From Ignavibacteria bacterium (lineage in GTDB: Bacteria > Bacteroidota > Ignavibacteria > UBA10030 > SZUA-254), in NCBI GenBank assembly GCA_016178595.1, contig JACOSY010000045.1, positions 1-63,219 of the forward strand: DNA of 63,219 nt, read 5' to 3'. Shown here piece by piece: positions 25,909 through 36,209 of the stretch. Under the pieces are notes generated by a model. The model worked only from the letters and a program-made list of their open reading frames with translations. It made no database searches and was not told the origin of the DNA. Position numbers and translations under genes: made by a program. Numbering within the stretch: the first letter of the stretch is position 1; each line of letters begins with the position of its first letter.

Positions 25909-28196
25909 CCGGAACGGATCTGGGTGGCATTCTCCCGATTGTCAGGAAATACGATATCGTAAGTTCCCCGACCGATGAGAATGTTATGTACATCGGGACA
26001 GATATGGGTGTATTCAAAACAACCAACGGTGGAGCAACGTGGTATAAATTCTGGGCAGGAATGCCGCACGTCGTCCCTGTGACGAATCTCGTCTATGTCC
26101 CCGGTGTGGGAGGTGCGTACGATACACTCCGCATCGGAACGTACGGGCGTGGCTATTGGCAACGAGTCCTCTCCGGTGATGACCCTCTGTACGATGGCTA
26201 TGTAATTGGTTTCCCGATTCATGGCATGGACTTCCACGGGAACCACGGCATCACCGTCGGTGAAGCTGGACGTGTCGCACACACGTCGGATGATGGAAAG
26301 AGCTGGCTGGAAGGCTCGTCTTCAACTGGTAGTATGCTCAACTCCTCTTGGCTCTTAGATTCTCTCACCGGCATGGCGGTCGGCCTGGCCGGAACGATCA
26401 TCCGCTCGACGGATGGAGGGGACAGTTGGGCAACAATTCCATCTCCCGTGCTTTCCAGCTTCTTCGATGTATTCTTCACGGATCCAATCAATGGAATTGC
26501 GGTGGGAGACTTAGGGACAGTCATTCATTCAACCGATGGCGGACAATCGTGGCAAACGGTTATGACCGGAGCGAACGCAACACTCCACTCCATTTTCTTT
26601 ACCGATCCTGGCAACGGTTGGATTTCAGGGACCGATAACAGTGGTCAGATTCCTATGGTACTTCTTCTTCACACGACAGATGGTGGAATGAGTTGGATTT
26701 CATCGATAGGCGTCGGTCCGGGAGGTGGATGCGACGTCATGTTCCCAGATCCGAACACTGGCTATCTCACACTCGAAGGCGGAGGCATGATGAAAACGAC
26801 CGATGGTGGACAGTCATGGAACCAGCTTCAAACCGGCACGCAGCTTTCATTGCACGATGTCTTCTTTACCAACCCGGATAATGGTTGGGCGTGCGGCGAT
26901 GGCGGCATCTTCATGCACACCACGGATGGCGGACAGCAATGGATGACTGAGGAATCCGGAAGCGACAGCAATCTCTACAGACTGGCAATGTCGAACGACC
27001 ATCTCTTCACTGCGGGCACCGCAGGGATATTCTCCAAGTCCACAGTTGCGATGGCGGAAGTTGTTCACAGTCTCGCCGCTGGATGGAATCTCGTCTCAGT
27101 CCCCGTGTTGTACGCTGATTACTCGACGACCAATGTGTATCCGAATGCATCGTCCTCGGCCTTCGCGTACCAGGGTGCATACAATCCCGTGAACGTGCTC
27201 GAGCCGGGAGATGGTTACTGGCTGCAATTTGGCGCAGGTCTGAACATTGGCCATATCGGCCCACCGATTACTTCTCTCGCAGTGCAGGTAAATCAGGATT
27301 GGAACATCATCGGTTCGCTGAGTACGCCGGTTGACGTCAATACGATCACAAGCAGTCCAGAGAACATCATCGTCTCCCGTTACTTCGGCTACGAAGGCAC
27401 GTACCAGATTGTGAATACGCTGCAGCCGGGGAATGCGTACTGGGTAAAGGTGTCGCAGGATGGACAGCTCATGCTTTCATCACCGAACTCGCACGAGGTT
27501 CGGTCCTCGCGGCGTAGTCAGCAGGATAAACTCGGCTACAGCTCGATTTCATTTGAGAACAACGGCGGAAAGCGGCAAACATTATTTTTTACAACCAGAA
27601 GCATAGCGCCCGTTGATCTCAACCGATATGAGCTCCCGCCAATTCCACCGACGGCTGCCTTCGATGTTCGTTATAGCTCTGGCCGCATTATAGCCACGTC
27701 GGAAAGCAATACTCAATCGAATTTTCCAATCCTGATCTCGTCAGCATCGTACCCAATCACGATAAACTGGCGGGGAAGGCAGTTCGTTGAGAAAGCTGCG
27801 CTGATCATCGATGGAGTCAAGCATCCGATTATTGGAAATGGATCGCTCACCCTCTCCGGCATGAGCGAGAAGATTCAGCTCGAGCTTTCGCCGTCCACGA
27901 TAATTCAGTCGCCGCAAGAGTTCGCCCTCGATCAGAACTACCCGAACCCGTTCAATCCGTCGACCGTTATCCGTTATTCGTTGCCTGTTGAAAGTCGAGT
28001 AACGTTGCGGGTGTTCGATCTGCTTGGACGTGAGGTAGGAACGCTCATCGATCAGATTCAGGATGCAGGATTCAAGCAAGTAGAGTGGGATGCGAACGGG
28101 GTACCAAGCGGCGTATATGTCTATCGCATCGAAGCAACGGAAGCTGCGACAGCAAAATCGTATCGCAGCATCAAGAAGATGGTCTTGTTGAGATGA
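25860..28196 (+). pseudogene. YCF48/BNR-repeat exoprotein, C-terminal part with T9SS sorting domain
   Basis: This frame continues the blades of the preceding one (FKTTNGGATW, IRSTDGGDSW, MKTTDGGQSW), each ending in an Asp-box-like S/T-x-D-G-G-x-x-W motif. After about 400 residues comes the tandem GWNLVSVP/DWNIIGSLS module, a beta domain (FDVRYSSGR) and a C-terminal sorting domain with DQNYPNPFNPSTVIRYSLP that ends in KKMVLLR. It has no signal peptide of its own; GTG at 25860 is only the first possible start after two stops. It therefore depends on the upstream part for export. The C-terminal 370 residues match the layout of the peptidase at 11134-14958. Confidence 0.82.
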
Positions 28197-28260
28197 TATC
28201 TGATTTCAGGAATTCAAGTACCTTGAGAGAAGTTAGAAGCACGACTCAAGGAGGACGCAG

Positions 28261-28290
28261 CCCCGACTCTATAGGCAGGTCGGGGTTGTT
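28261..28290 (+). terminator. Terminator after the BNR-repeat gene
   Basis: CCCCGAC (28261-28267) pairs with GTCGGGG (28279-28285) around an 11-base loop and is followed by TTGTTTATT. It lies 65 bases behind the stop. Confidence 0.6.
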
Positions 28291-28329
28291 TATTCTGAGG
28301 AGATGGTCAGGTTCAGTGGACCAGTTTGA

Positions 28330-28400
28330 GCTGCTTTGAGATTGCTTCGGCTACGACGAGTCGGAGCCTCGTCACGAAGTGACCCCCTCGGGGCAAAGAC
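28330..28400 (+). repeat. Degenerate REP-like repeat
   Basis: The segment holds GAGATTGCTTCGG, then two short hairpins (GACGAG-N7-CTCGTC and GTCAC-GAA-GTGAC). This layout resembles the common dispersed GAGATTGCTTCG type repeat of FCB genomes in decayed form. The remaining bases to 28596 show no gene; they are AT-richer and probably hold the tRNA promoter. Confidence 0.3.
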
Positions 28401-28596
28401 GATTCTCTACCCTGGTACATTTCGAACTAAGCCAGTACCGACGCCTTGAATATGAGCAAGAATTTTGTTACTTTTTTGTTACCGCACTTCAGGCTTCTCA
28501 AAACAATTCGGTGCCACTCAGTACAAATTGTTACCAATTTGTAACCATGAGACCCTGAAATGTGCTTATCTGAGGCAGGAAATTTCCGCAAACAAC

Positions 28597-28670
28597 GCGC
28601 CAGTAGCTCAACTGGATAGAGCATCAGCCTACGGAGCTGAGGGTTAGGGGTTCAAATCCCTTCTGGCGCA
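28597..28670 (+). tRNA. tRNA-Arg (anticodon ACG)
   Basis: A full cloverleaf can be drawn: acceptor GCGCCAG/CTGGCGC, D stem GCTC/GAGC, anticodon stem TCAGC/GCTGA with loop CTACGGA (anticodon ACG, read as inosine-CG after TadA action), T stem AGGGG/CCCTT with loop TTCAAAT, and discriminator A. CCA is not encoded. Confidence 0.96.
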
Positions 28671-28813
28671 CTCATCGTTACCTTCCGGAAGCTCTCTTTT
28701 GTTACTGACAAGCCAATTGATGATCGTGCAGTTCCTTTTGTTTCCAATTTGAAACTCAGTATTTTTCCTCTTACATCATTTATTAATATGTTCATTATTA
28801 CTCGTCTCATACT

Positions 28814-30106
28814 ATGAAAGTCATTATACCATTTGCGCTTTCCCTGTATGCACTTGTTGCGAGTTCGGCCTCTGCTCAGGAAAGCATCAATCAGGCAGAC
28901 ATCGAACGTATTGTCAGAACGCTTGCTGCCGACTCGATGGAAGGGCGTGCATCCTTTACGCCGGGCAACACGAACGCTGCCGCGTTCATCCAACAAGAAT
29001 TCGCGATGATCGGTCTCAATCCTCTTGATGGCTATCAGAACCTGCGGCAGGATATTCCCATGTATTCGATCAAGCCTTCCCGGATGGGTGTCAGCGTTAA
29101 CGGCAAGCCGATAGAGCCGGAACATATTCTCATCCGTGCCGATCGTGAGCAAGTAACCTGGACGGAAAAGGACAGCGTGGAAATCTTTTACATCTTTGAA
29201 GGAGATAACTTCAGTGCGAAGATCGGCGAAATACTGCACCAAGGTGTGGATGCGCTCGTGATGGTGGATGGCTCTCATCGGGATTTGTTCCAGGAATACC
29301 GTGAGTACTTTGTGAAAGGGTCTGTATACCTGGAGCCGGGGAAAGAAAAGACGCTCATTGCAATACTCGGCGCTGCGGTTGAGCCTCATCGTTACTCGAT
29401 TCATGTTATGAATTCGGTTGAGACGAAGACACTCACCAATGTTATTGGCATGTTGTCCGGAAGACGACGCGAGACGGTGATTTTTTCAGCGCACTATGAT
29501 CACATCGGCATACTCACTCCCGTGAAGGGAGATTCTATTGCCAACGGCGCCGATGATGACGCGTCGGGCGTTTCGGCGGTCATATCGCTTGCGAAGCACT
29601 TCAAGATGTTGGGTCAACCCGAGCGAACACTCGTCTTTGTTGCCTTCGCCGCAGAAGAGATGGGAGGGTTTGGCTCGCAATACTTTTCTCAACGCCTGAT
29701 CTCGAGCAGTGTCGTCGCGATGTTCAATATTGAGATGATTGGAACGCCGTCAAAATTCGGCCCGAGTACGTATTGGATGACCGGCTTCGATCTCTCTTCG
29801 CTTGGCCGGATTGTCCAAAAAAATCTTGAAGGCACGCCGTACAAGCTGTATCCGGATCCGTATCCGAAAGAACATCTCTTCAACCGGTCCGATAATGCAA
29901 AGCTTGCACGCTTTGGGGTGCCGGCGCACAGCTTTTCCACGACGCAGATCGATATCGATAAACTTTATCACACCGTCGGCGACGAGGCAGGGACACTCGA
30001 CTTCGTGAATCTGACGAACATCGTCCGCGCAATTGCGACTGGCGCGAAGTCAATAGTTTCAGGCATTGAAACACCGTCGCGAATCGATACGTCGAAGCTG
30101 AAGTAG
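28814..30106 (+). CDS. Secreted M28-family metallopeptidase
   Basis: The 430-residue protein begins with a signal peptide (about 1-21, ending ASAQ). A PA-like insert region follows and then the M28 zinc peptidase domain. Di-zinc ligands are visible in SAHYDHIG (first His/Asp), NGADDDASGVSAV (bridging Asp) and AFAAEEMGGFGSQYF (Glu base and ligand), with further motifs FNIEMIG and the late His in VPAHSFSTTQ. Family members are aminopeptidases or glutamate carboxypeptidases that release N-terminal residues from peptides. The context of other exported peptidases suggests protein scavenging. No clear ribosome site lies before the ATG. Confidence 0.92.
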   Translation: MKVIIPFALSLYALVASSASAQESINQADIERIVRTLAADSMEGRASFTPGNTNAAAFIQQEFAMIGLNPLDGYQNLRQDIPMYSIKPSRMGVSVNGKPIEPEHILIRADREQVTWTEKDSVEIFYIFEGDNFSAKIGEILHQGVDALVMVDGSHRDLFQEYREYFVKGSVYLEPGKEKTLIAILGAAVEPHRYSIHVMNSVETKTLTNVIGMLSGRRRETVIFSAHYDHIGILTPVKGDSIANGADDDASGVSAVISLAKHFKMLGQPERTLVFVAFAAEEMGGFGSQYFSQRLISSSVVAMFNIEMIGTPSKFGPSTYWMTGFDLSSLGRIVQKNLEGTPYKLYPDPYPKEHLFNRSDNAKLARFGVPAHSFSTTQIDIDKLYHTVGDEAGTLDFVNLTNIVRAIATGAKSIVSGIETPSRIDTSKLK

Positions 30107-30130
30107 GGAAATTTCCAATCTATACAGTCG

Positions 30131-30958
30131 ATGTCCTATAGAATCGTTATTACGAAAGACGAGAAGTACTCTCTGCCGTTCGCGCTTTTCACCCTTCGAT
30201 TTTTAGTGATCGCCATGACCGCATTGTTAATTTCGCGATCCTCTTCTTTCGCCCAGCGACACGATTCCATCTTCCAAACGAGGACATTTTTCTACGGCAA
30301 CAAACAATCGATGCCATACGGATTATTTGTGCCGCGAAAATATGATGCAAGAAAGAAATATCCTCTCGTCGTGTGGCTCCACGGAGCTGTAGGAAGAGGA
30401 TATGACAATCGCAAGAATATCAGTGACGGCAATGAACCTGGCTCACACGTCTGGACGCGAGACCCGAACCAAGAAAAGTATCCATGCTTCGTCGTCGCGC
30501 CGCAATGTCCGGATACGTCTTACTGGGTCAGCAACGACGGAATTGATAATCCACCCGATCAGCTCGACGCCGTTGTGGCGCTTCTGAAAGAGTTGCGAAG
30601 GAGATACAGCATCGACACGAACAGAATGTACGTTGCCGGGCAATCTATGGGCGGAGTGGCGACATGGGAAATCGTCAGCCGCTATCCTTCCATGTTTGCA
30701 GCAGCGCTTCCGCTCTGCGGCATCGGCAACCTACGCAATGCACCCAAACTCACACGCCTTGCAATCTGGGCGTTCCACGGCGATGCGGATGACGTCATAC
30801 CGGTCGTACGAACAAGAGAAATGGTCGACTCAATCAGACGCGCAGGTGGTTATCCGAAATTTACAGAGTACAAGGGAGTCGGACACGACGTCTGGAACTC
30901 GGTGTTCAAGGAACCCGATCTTGTTGCCTGGGTTTTCGCACAAAGGCGGAAAAATTAA
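30131..30958 (+). CDS. Secreted alpha/beta-hydrolase, esterase/PHB-depolymerase-like
   Basis: A 275-residue protein with a hydrophobic segment near residues 20-40 (LRFLVIAMTALLI) that ends SSSFAQ, probably a signal peptide with a long n-region or a start at the ATG near 30215. The hydrolase domain has LVVWLHGAVGRG (oxyanion strand), nucleophile elbow AGQSMGG (Ser about 173), the acid in FHGDADDVIP and the His in GVGHDVWN. This pattern fits the prolyl-oligopeptidase-like esterases/phospholipases that follow M28 or sugar-degrading genes. It follows the M28 gene by 24 bases. The stop TAA is shared as TTAA with the opposite-strand neighbour. Confidence 0.88.
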   Translation: MSYRIVITKDEKYSLPFALFTLRFLVIAMTALLISRSSSFAQRHDSIFQTRTFFYGNKQSMPYGLFVPRKYDARKKYPLVVWLHGAVGRGYDNRKNISDGNEPGSHVWTRDPNQEKYPCFVVAPQCPDTSYWVSNDGIDNPPDQLDAVVALLKELRRRYSIDTNRMYVAGQSMGGVATWEIVSRYPSMFAAALPLCGIGNLRNAPKLTRLAIWAFHGDADDVIPVVRTREMVDSIRRAGGYPKFTEYKGVGHDVWNSVFKEPDLVAWVFAQRRKN

Positions 30959-31704
30959 ACGGAGGGTGATCGTGCCAGCTCATCGAGGCTTTCCTTCATC
31001 AAAGCGGTAATCTCATTCGTGGATGAATGGACGATGGCTGTCGCCGTAGATCGCGTGACGCGGATGAGATAATGTCCGAGGAAAAACCCAAGCCCGATGT
31101 GTACGAGCGCGAGTATCCAGAGCCAGGCGAAAATTGCTTTCGCTGAGAATGTGATGCCGAATGCCACAGATGTGAAGAGGCTGATTGTCAACAATGTAAA
31201 TGTGAATGAGCCATAGAGGAGTATCCAGTACCATATCCAGAGACGAAAGATGTTGCTGTCGAGCAATAGCCCGAAGAGCTGATCCTCGCTCGCCAATCGT
31301 CGAAAGATGTGTTGTGCGAGCGATCGTTTGTTCTGGCTATCAAGGAGCAGACGCGATTGCTGCATGTCCGAGCTGGTGGATTCAAAGATCGCGTTGAGAA
31401 GAATGCTGTTAGATCGATCGAGGATATTAAAGAACTTCTGGTCGAGCCACACATTAAGCTTGCTTACCCAGCGTACTTTGCCGACGAGAGCGAATGTACC
31501 GAGAAAAATTCCGCCAGTACCAAAGATCGCAAAAACGAGCAGGCGGACATTCCCGGCTTTTATCTCTTCTATAATATCATTCAATCCTACGGCGATTCCT
31601 AGAAGCCCGGTGACGAGCACTCCGACATAAACAGCGAGGGCAACTTTCACCATTCGCTCCAGTTCGAGGAAATACCCGTATTGATTCTCCGGCTCAGTCT
31701 GCAT
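30955..31704 (-). CDS. Four-helix hypothetical membrane protein
   Basis: A 249-residue product with four hydrophobic segments: about residues 20-42, 53-75, 148-172 and 183-205, with a soluble charged loop of roughly 70 residues between the second and third and a short hydrophilic tail. No signal peptide or known family is recognised. It is encoded convergently with the esterase, sharing TTAA between the two stop codons. The large central loop (SNSILLNAIFESTSSDMQQS onward) would be cytoplasmic if the N-terminus is. The function cannot be given. Confidence 0.65.
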   Translation of the reverse strand: MQTEPENQYGYFLELERMVKVALAVYVGVLVTGLLGIAVGLNDIIEEIKAGNVRLLVFAIFGTGGIFLGTFALVGKVRWVSKLNVWLDQKFFNILDRSNSILLNAIFESTSSDMQQSRLLLDSQNKRSLAQHIFRRLASEDQLFGLLLDSNIFRLWIWYWILLYGSFTFTLLTISLFTSVAFGITFSAKAIFAWLWILALVHIGLGFFLGHYLIRVTRSTATAIVHSSTNEITALMKESLDELARSPSV

Positions 31705-31967
31705 AGCTAGTATATACTTCTTGAATTCGGCACGCTAAGGTACAGAATTTATTGATGTCTATCAAGACGGATTCTTCGATCTAATCGAATCCACCTCTTT
31801 TTTGATGTATTATCGAGGAAACTACACTCCGTGTGATTCAGCGAACGCAGAAAGGAATGCTGTGATTCTTGCCACAGCCCTACCGCGGTTAAGATTGTAC
31901 ATTGCACAAGATTTCGTACATTTGGTGCGTTGAAGTAAGTATACCGTCATGGAATGAGGAGAACGTC

Positions 31968-33593
31968 ATGGATCCACAACAGGTTTTAACGCGCTTGAAC
32001 TTTGGCCGCGTCGATGGAGAAACGGATAACCGTTTTGAGAACTGCTTCATCGGTACGGAGATGCTGCGGCAGGTATTGTTGCCACAGCACTCGCTCATTG
32101 TGGGCAACAAAGGTTCCGGCAAGAGCGCGATCTGTCGCTTGCTGTGCGATGATCTCCAAAAAGTGAAGCCGCTTCTTCCGAAAACCTTCGATAATATTTA
32201 TTGCGTTCCAGCCTACGGACTCCAGAGCGAGGAATTCCTTCCGGACCTTGATGTGCTGGAACTGAAGCCGGACACGGTCGATGACTTCCGCTACCACTGG
32301 CTGCTGTACCTCGGTTTGAAAATGTCGTGGTGGCTGGTAAAGGACGAAGAGCTGAAGGCTGCTATTGATAGAGGCAAAGACGAGAACGTCAAAACGGCAT
32401 TTGCCACGCTCCACCGTATCTTAATCGATGTCGGTTTAGTCGACGATGCCACACTCTTCACGAAACTGAAATATCATTTTGCAAGCAAGCCGAAGCGGAC
32501 ACCGAAGAAGCAAAACAAAGAGAGAGCATCGAGCGGAGAAGAAAAGCCCTACAATGCCGAGTTCCGAAAAAAGACCGGCATCAGCATCATTGCTCTTCTG
32601 GAAAACGTCGATACTGTCCTGCAAGGCACCAACCGGCTCATGTGGCTCATGCTCGATAAACTCGATCTGCTGTATGTCGACGATATCATGAAACTGCGTG
32701 CATCGATTACCGGACTGGTTCAACTTCTCGTTCAGTATGGGAATCAGTTCAGGAATATTCATTTCAAGATTTTTCTTCGAAATGATATTTACCGGCAGCT
32801 CCACATCGTGAACAAGTCGCATCTGATTAGTTACACAACGGAAATGAAGTGGCGCGGTCCACTCCTCCTGAAACTTCTGGTGGCGCGCGCCGTGGTCGAT
32901 ACTCACGTAAGAGAGTATTGCTCTGAAATGAGCGGCGAGAAAGTCGATGTCACCGACGTCATTCTCGGCTCCGAAGAGTACGTGAAGAAAATCTTCTACA
33001 CGATTTTCGAGCCAACGGTCGGCAGCAACAGACCGCAGGACAATGCACCGCCCACCGACCAGTGGATCTTGCGTCGTCTCATCGATGGAACGGAGAGCAG
33101 TTTCCCCCGCGAGCTCATCCACCTTGGCAATAAAGCAGTCGAGAAGCAGCGCGAAATAAACCGCTCTTCCGGCAGGCACCATTCGGCACATCTCATCGGT
33201 CCCAAGGCTCTCAAAGAAGCATTCGGCGAGATTTCAACGTACCGTTGCGATACGTACCTTTACTCAGAGTTCCCGCATCTTGCGAGGCACTTCGATGTCT
33301 TCCGCGGCAGCGACAGCTCGACGTTTCACCGCGAGGAGCTGTACATGCTCTTCGAGCCGCTTTCGCCGAAGGGCGATGAAGCGATTCGTGCCGTCTACGA
33401 CACCGGCTTGTTGCATCCGCTAGGAAAAAACGTCGACTCGAGCCGCAAGTTCAAAGTACCGCTGCTGTACCGTTCCGGTCTTGGCATGTCCGATCGCGGA
33501 AAGCCGCATCACCACCATCATCAACGTGAACAAAGCTCCGGCGATCAAAGCGCCGGGGAACACGCGCTGCAACATTACCCGAAGATGAATTAG
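31968..33593 (+). CDS. P-loop ATPase of the Sll1717 type
   Basis: The ATG at 31968 (MDPQQVLTRLNFGRVDGE) lies 6 bases behind GAGGAG; the ATG at 31902 has no such site. The 541-residue protein has Walker A VGNKGSGKSAICRLL near residues 45-60, preceded by the FGRVDGETDNRFENCFIGTEM block characteristic of Sll1717-family STAND-like ATPases, and a Walker B-like LMWLMLDKLDLLY near 225-240. Related proteins are predicted signalling or defence NTPases. The C-terminus carries five consecutive His residues (GKPHHHHHQREQSS), perhaps metal binding. It stands alone with its own terminator, without an obvious effector. Confidence 0.75.
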   Translation: MDPQQVLTRLNFGRVDGETDNRFENCFIGTEMLRQVLLPQHSLIVGNKGSGKSAICRLLCDDLQKVKPLLPKTFDNIYCVPAYGLQSEEFLPDLDVLELKPDTVDDFRYHWLLYLGLKMSWWLVKDEELKAAIDRGKDENVKTAFATLHRILIDVGLVDDATLFTKLKYHFASKPKRTPKKQNKERASSGEEKPYNAEFRKKTGISIIALLENVDTVLQGTNRLMWLMLDKLDLLYVDDIMKLRASITGLVQLLVQYGNQFRNIHFKIFLRNDIYRQLHIVNKSHLISYTTEMKWRGPLLLKLLVARAVVDTHVREYCSEMSGEKVDVTDVILGSEEYVKKIFYTIFEPTVGSNRPQDNAPPTDQWILRRLIDGTESSFPRELIHLGNKAVEKQREINRSSGRHHSAHLIGPKALKEAFGEISTYRCDTYLYSEFPHLARHFDVFRGSDSSTFHREELYMLFEPLSPKGDEAIRAVYDTGLLHPLGKNVDSSRKFKVPLLYRSGLGMSDRGKPHHHHHQREQSSGDQSAGEHALQHYPKMN

Positions 33594-33620
33594 AGTAGTT
33601 ACCCTCCCGGTGATGTGAAA

Positions 33621-33650
33621 GGCTCTCCTTGTGAGAGCCTTTTTTGTTTT
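33621..33650 (+). terminator. Rho-independent terminator of the ATPase gene
   Basis: GGCTCTC (33621-33627), loop CTTGT, GAGAGCC (33633-33639) and then TTTTTTGTTTT. It lies 28 bases past the stop of the ATPase gene. Confidence 0.88.
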
Positions 33651-33734
33651 GTATGAAGGTGGTGATGAAATATTTCAAGAAAAATTTGTATCATGCAGAC
33701 CATCAATTGCCAGCGTACAACAGAGGGGAACGAT

Positions 33735-34031
33735 ATGTACATCATAGTATGGGAGTTTTGGCCGAGGAAAGGGAAGGAAGAAGAATTCAAGCGTGTCTAT
33801 AGTGCCACAGGAGAATGGGTTGAGTTCTTCAAGCGCGGCGAGGGTTACGTCGATACCACACTCTGCGCGGATGCCGGTTCCGAAGGGCGTTATCTCACGA
33901 TCGATCGCTGGGTCTCGAAAGAAGCGTACGACATGTTCCGTCGAACGAACCGTGAAGAGTATGAATCTATCGACAAGCGCTGTGAGGGGCTGACCGCGCG
34001 AGAAACACTGATCGGTTACTTTAACGGGTGA
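33735..34031 (+). CDS. ABM-domain (antibiotic biosynthesis monooxygenase-like) protein
   Basis: The ATG at 33735 (MYIIVWEFWPRKGKEEEF) follows GAGGGG at 7 bases; the ATG at 33693 lacks a site. The 98-residue product has the ferredoxin-like alpha+beta pattern of ABM proteins, with a paired WEFWPRKG strand and ARYLTIDRWVSKEAYDMFR-like end. Members oxidise or isomerise quinones and haem breakdown products, or simply bind small aromatic ligands. No neighbour fixes its role. Start choice and small size make this a modest call, but the fold pattern is clear. Confidence 0.75.
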   Translation: MYIIVWEFWPRKGKEEEFKRVYSATGEWVEFFKRGEGYVDTTLCADAGSEGRYLTIDRWVSKEAYDMFRRTNREEYESIDKRCEGLTARETLIGYFNG

Positions 34032-34883
34032 GTTAAGAGGATTTCGCGAGGTCTTTTTTAGCTAACGTTCTGCAAAATAGCGCAACAGTTTTGTGAACTC
34101 CAAAATGTCATTCAGTGAACAAAACAGGTGAACGAATTCAATACCATGACTAATCCAGCGTCGTTATTTTGCATGTATTGCGTTTTTATTGCCTTTTGGG
34201 TTCCATGCTACCCTCTCCGTGCAAGATACTCAATAGGCTCGCAAAGTCAAAGGTATTTCAAGCAATCTCAGGTGAAGCGGGTCCCGATCGATGGAGGAAC
34301 AACCTCGTACTATTGTAAGACCGCTCTTAGCCATTTGGGAAAATCGGGAAAGAGGAAGAAAATATTTTCGATCCCTATTGACATTATCAAGCAAAAGATT
34401 TACTTTAGTCAAGCTATTCGTATTTCTCTTTACCCTTGTCGTAAATTTTTTGGGAGAATAGAATTTTTATGGGATGCGACTGCCTCTTCTTGTGTACCTC
34501 AAGAGCATAGCGATCGTTCCGAAGATGCGTAGTCAATAGAAATTCCCTTCTGTCAATGCACGCGCTTCAATGAGCCGTGTGATCCATCGGTAAGCCGAAC
34601 TGTTGGTCGTTTGAGGAGCGACCTGTTGTATGAAACAGTGTTCGGCATTCGTTCGTCGGTGTACGTGTTTCATTACAAGAAGTAATCGGGGATCGGACTC
34701 TTTTCGTTTTTTTTCATACACTCTCACTGAAGGAATGTCCATGCCGCTGGCACACATGAATGAAGGCTTCATCTCTTGTCAGGACACCCATCTCTCTCGA
34801 CAATTCGAAATCTGGATTAGGAGGCAGTTTCAATCCTCGCAGACAACCATTCAGCACAGCATTCCCAAGAAAGGAAACGAGCG
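34032..34883 (+). other. 852-base region without a supported gene
   Basis: Several short frames exist on both strands (for example plus 34128-34532 and minus 34533-34772), but none has a convincing start, ribosome site or recognisable family. The plus strand near 34291-34458 also encodes a 56-residue frame with one possible membrane helix. Base composition is lower in GC than the neighbours. It probably holds the promoter of the cluster that begins at 34884 and perhaps decayed genes. Confidence 0.45.
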
Positions 34884-36194
34884 ATGAGCAAACAGCAAGT
34901 CGTACCTCCTGCTTCCACTCACCATCGACGAGAGTTCCTGAAAACATTCGGCGCTGTTGTCGGTGGTCTTGCGATCAATCAGTTCTCGCTGGCATCCGCA
35001 GAAGCGTCTCGTTTAGGAGGCTTGCCAAAACTTTCTCATGTGCCATCTATCGGGCTGTTACTGCCCAGCTCACGTCTCAATCCTCGTTTCGGTGATAACG
35101 TTGCTGCCGGTTTACGACTCTGCTTCGATCAGCTTGATGCAGAGACCGGAAGCGGCAAGGCAAAGGTTTTCGTTGAGGAGTTTGGAACGAGCTCCAGCCT
35201 GGCGGTGAAGAATGCCCGCGCCCTGATCGCAGAACGGAACGTTGATGTACTCATCGGCGTCATGACCCCGGGTGTTGCCGTGCAACTTCACGATGTTCTC
35301 GAGTCCAGCCGGACGTTCCTGATTCTTGCCGATGCTGGAGCGAATGTCGTACGCAATGTTGAACACAGCCCGTACGTGTTCCATAATTCTCTCAACTACT
35401 GGCGATCGAGTTGGGCGATGGGCGAATGGGTCGTGCGCAATATCGGACGAAAAGTCTTCGTCGCATCGTCCTTCTACGAGAGCGGTTATGATGCGTTGTA
35501 TGCGTTTCGTCTTGGCGTCAACAGTGCCGGAGGAACAATTGTTCAAACCCATATCTCCCACGTCCCACCGAATGCAACGGACTTACCGAAGCTAATGGAT
35601 TCCATCAGGGATTTGCGACCGGACGTTGTGTTCGCGTCGTACAGTGGTCAAGAGGCAAGTGAGTTTGTCGGAGCGTATGTCGAGAGGGGTCTTGATCAGC
35701 AAGTTCCACTGGCCGGGTCGGCCTTCATGTCAGACGACGTTGTGTTGAACAAGGTTGGATCGAGTGCACTCGGAGTCCGAAGCTGCTTATCGTGGTCGCC
35801 GAGCTTACCCACAGCCGAAAACATCTCGTTCATGAAAGCGTTCGAGGAAATGACGGGTCGCACGGCAGACGCGTTTGCCGTTTTGGGCTACGACGCGGCA
35901 CGTCTTGTGATCGAAGCGGTGAAAAATACAGGGGGAGATCTGAAGCAGAGTGTGAAAATGAGAGAAGCGCTGCGTCAAGCGAAATTCACAAGTCCGCGCG
36001 GCATCGTTCGGATGAATGCCGAAACACACGAGATCGTCGCGCCATTGTACCTGCGCCAGGTTCGGCAGAACGGTGCCGGGCTTATCAATCACGCTCTCGA
36101 CGAATTGAAGCCAACGCCGGTTAACAATCGCACGGTTGCAGCTTTTCGCGGCGAGGTGCGAACCGGCTGGCTGAATGCATACGCAGTAATATAG
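34884..36194 (+). CDS. Tat-exported periplasmic ligand-binding protein (Peripla_BP_6)
   Basis: The 436-residue product opens with a twin-arginine signal (HHRREFLKTFGAVVGGLA, Arg15-Arg16, then ASAEA cleavage). The rest matches branched-chain amino-acid-type binding proteins: PSIGLLLPSS near the start, GVMTPGVA, VVRNVEHSPYVFHNS, the hinge region EASEFVGAYVERG and FAVLGYDAARLVIEAV near the end. No permease or ATPase gene is near, so it may not feed a classical ABC importer. It heads a same-strand run with acetyltransferase, DUF6916-like, collar and HYR proteins. A role as sensor or matrix component is inference. Confidence 0.85.
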   Translation: MSKQQVVPPASTHHRREFLKTFGAVVGGLAINQFSLASAEASRLGGLPKLSHVPSIGLLLPSSRLNPRFGDNVAAGLRLCFDQLDAETGSGKAKVFVEEFGTSSSLAVKNARALIAERNVDVLIGVMTPGVAVQLHDVLESSRTFLILADAGANVVRNVEHSPYVFHNSLNYWRSSWAMGEWVVRNIGRKVFVASSFYESGYDALYAFRLGVNSAGGTIVQTHISHVPPNATDLPKLMDSIRDLRPDVVFASYSGQEASEFVGAYVERGLDQQVPLAGSAFMSDDVVLNKVGSSALGVRSCLSWSPSLPTAENISFMKAFEEMTGRTADAFAVLGYDAARLVIEAVKNTGGDLKQSVKMREALRQAKFTSPRGIVRMNAETHEIVAPLYLRQVRQNGAGLINHALDELKPTPVNNRTVAAFRGEVRTGWLNAYAVI

Positions 36195-36209
36195 CGAAGG
36201 ATCGGGATC

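Noticed and set aside
28465-28647. A 60-codon plus-strand frame ending PVAQLDRASAYGAEG
   Set aside because: It runs through tRNA-Arg; this tail is the known false translation of a tRNA gene, and no ribosome site or family supports it.
34128-34532. A 134-codon plus-strand frame
   Set aside because: No start context, odd composition and no recognisable pattern; reported only as an unassigned region.
34533-34772. A minus-strand frame ending in RWITRLIEARALTEGNFY
   Set aside because: It has some protein-like look but no start, no ribosome site and no family; evidence is too thin for a pseudogene call.
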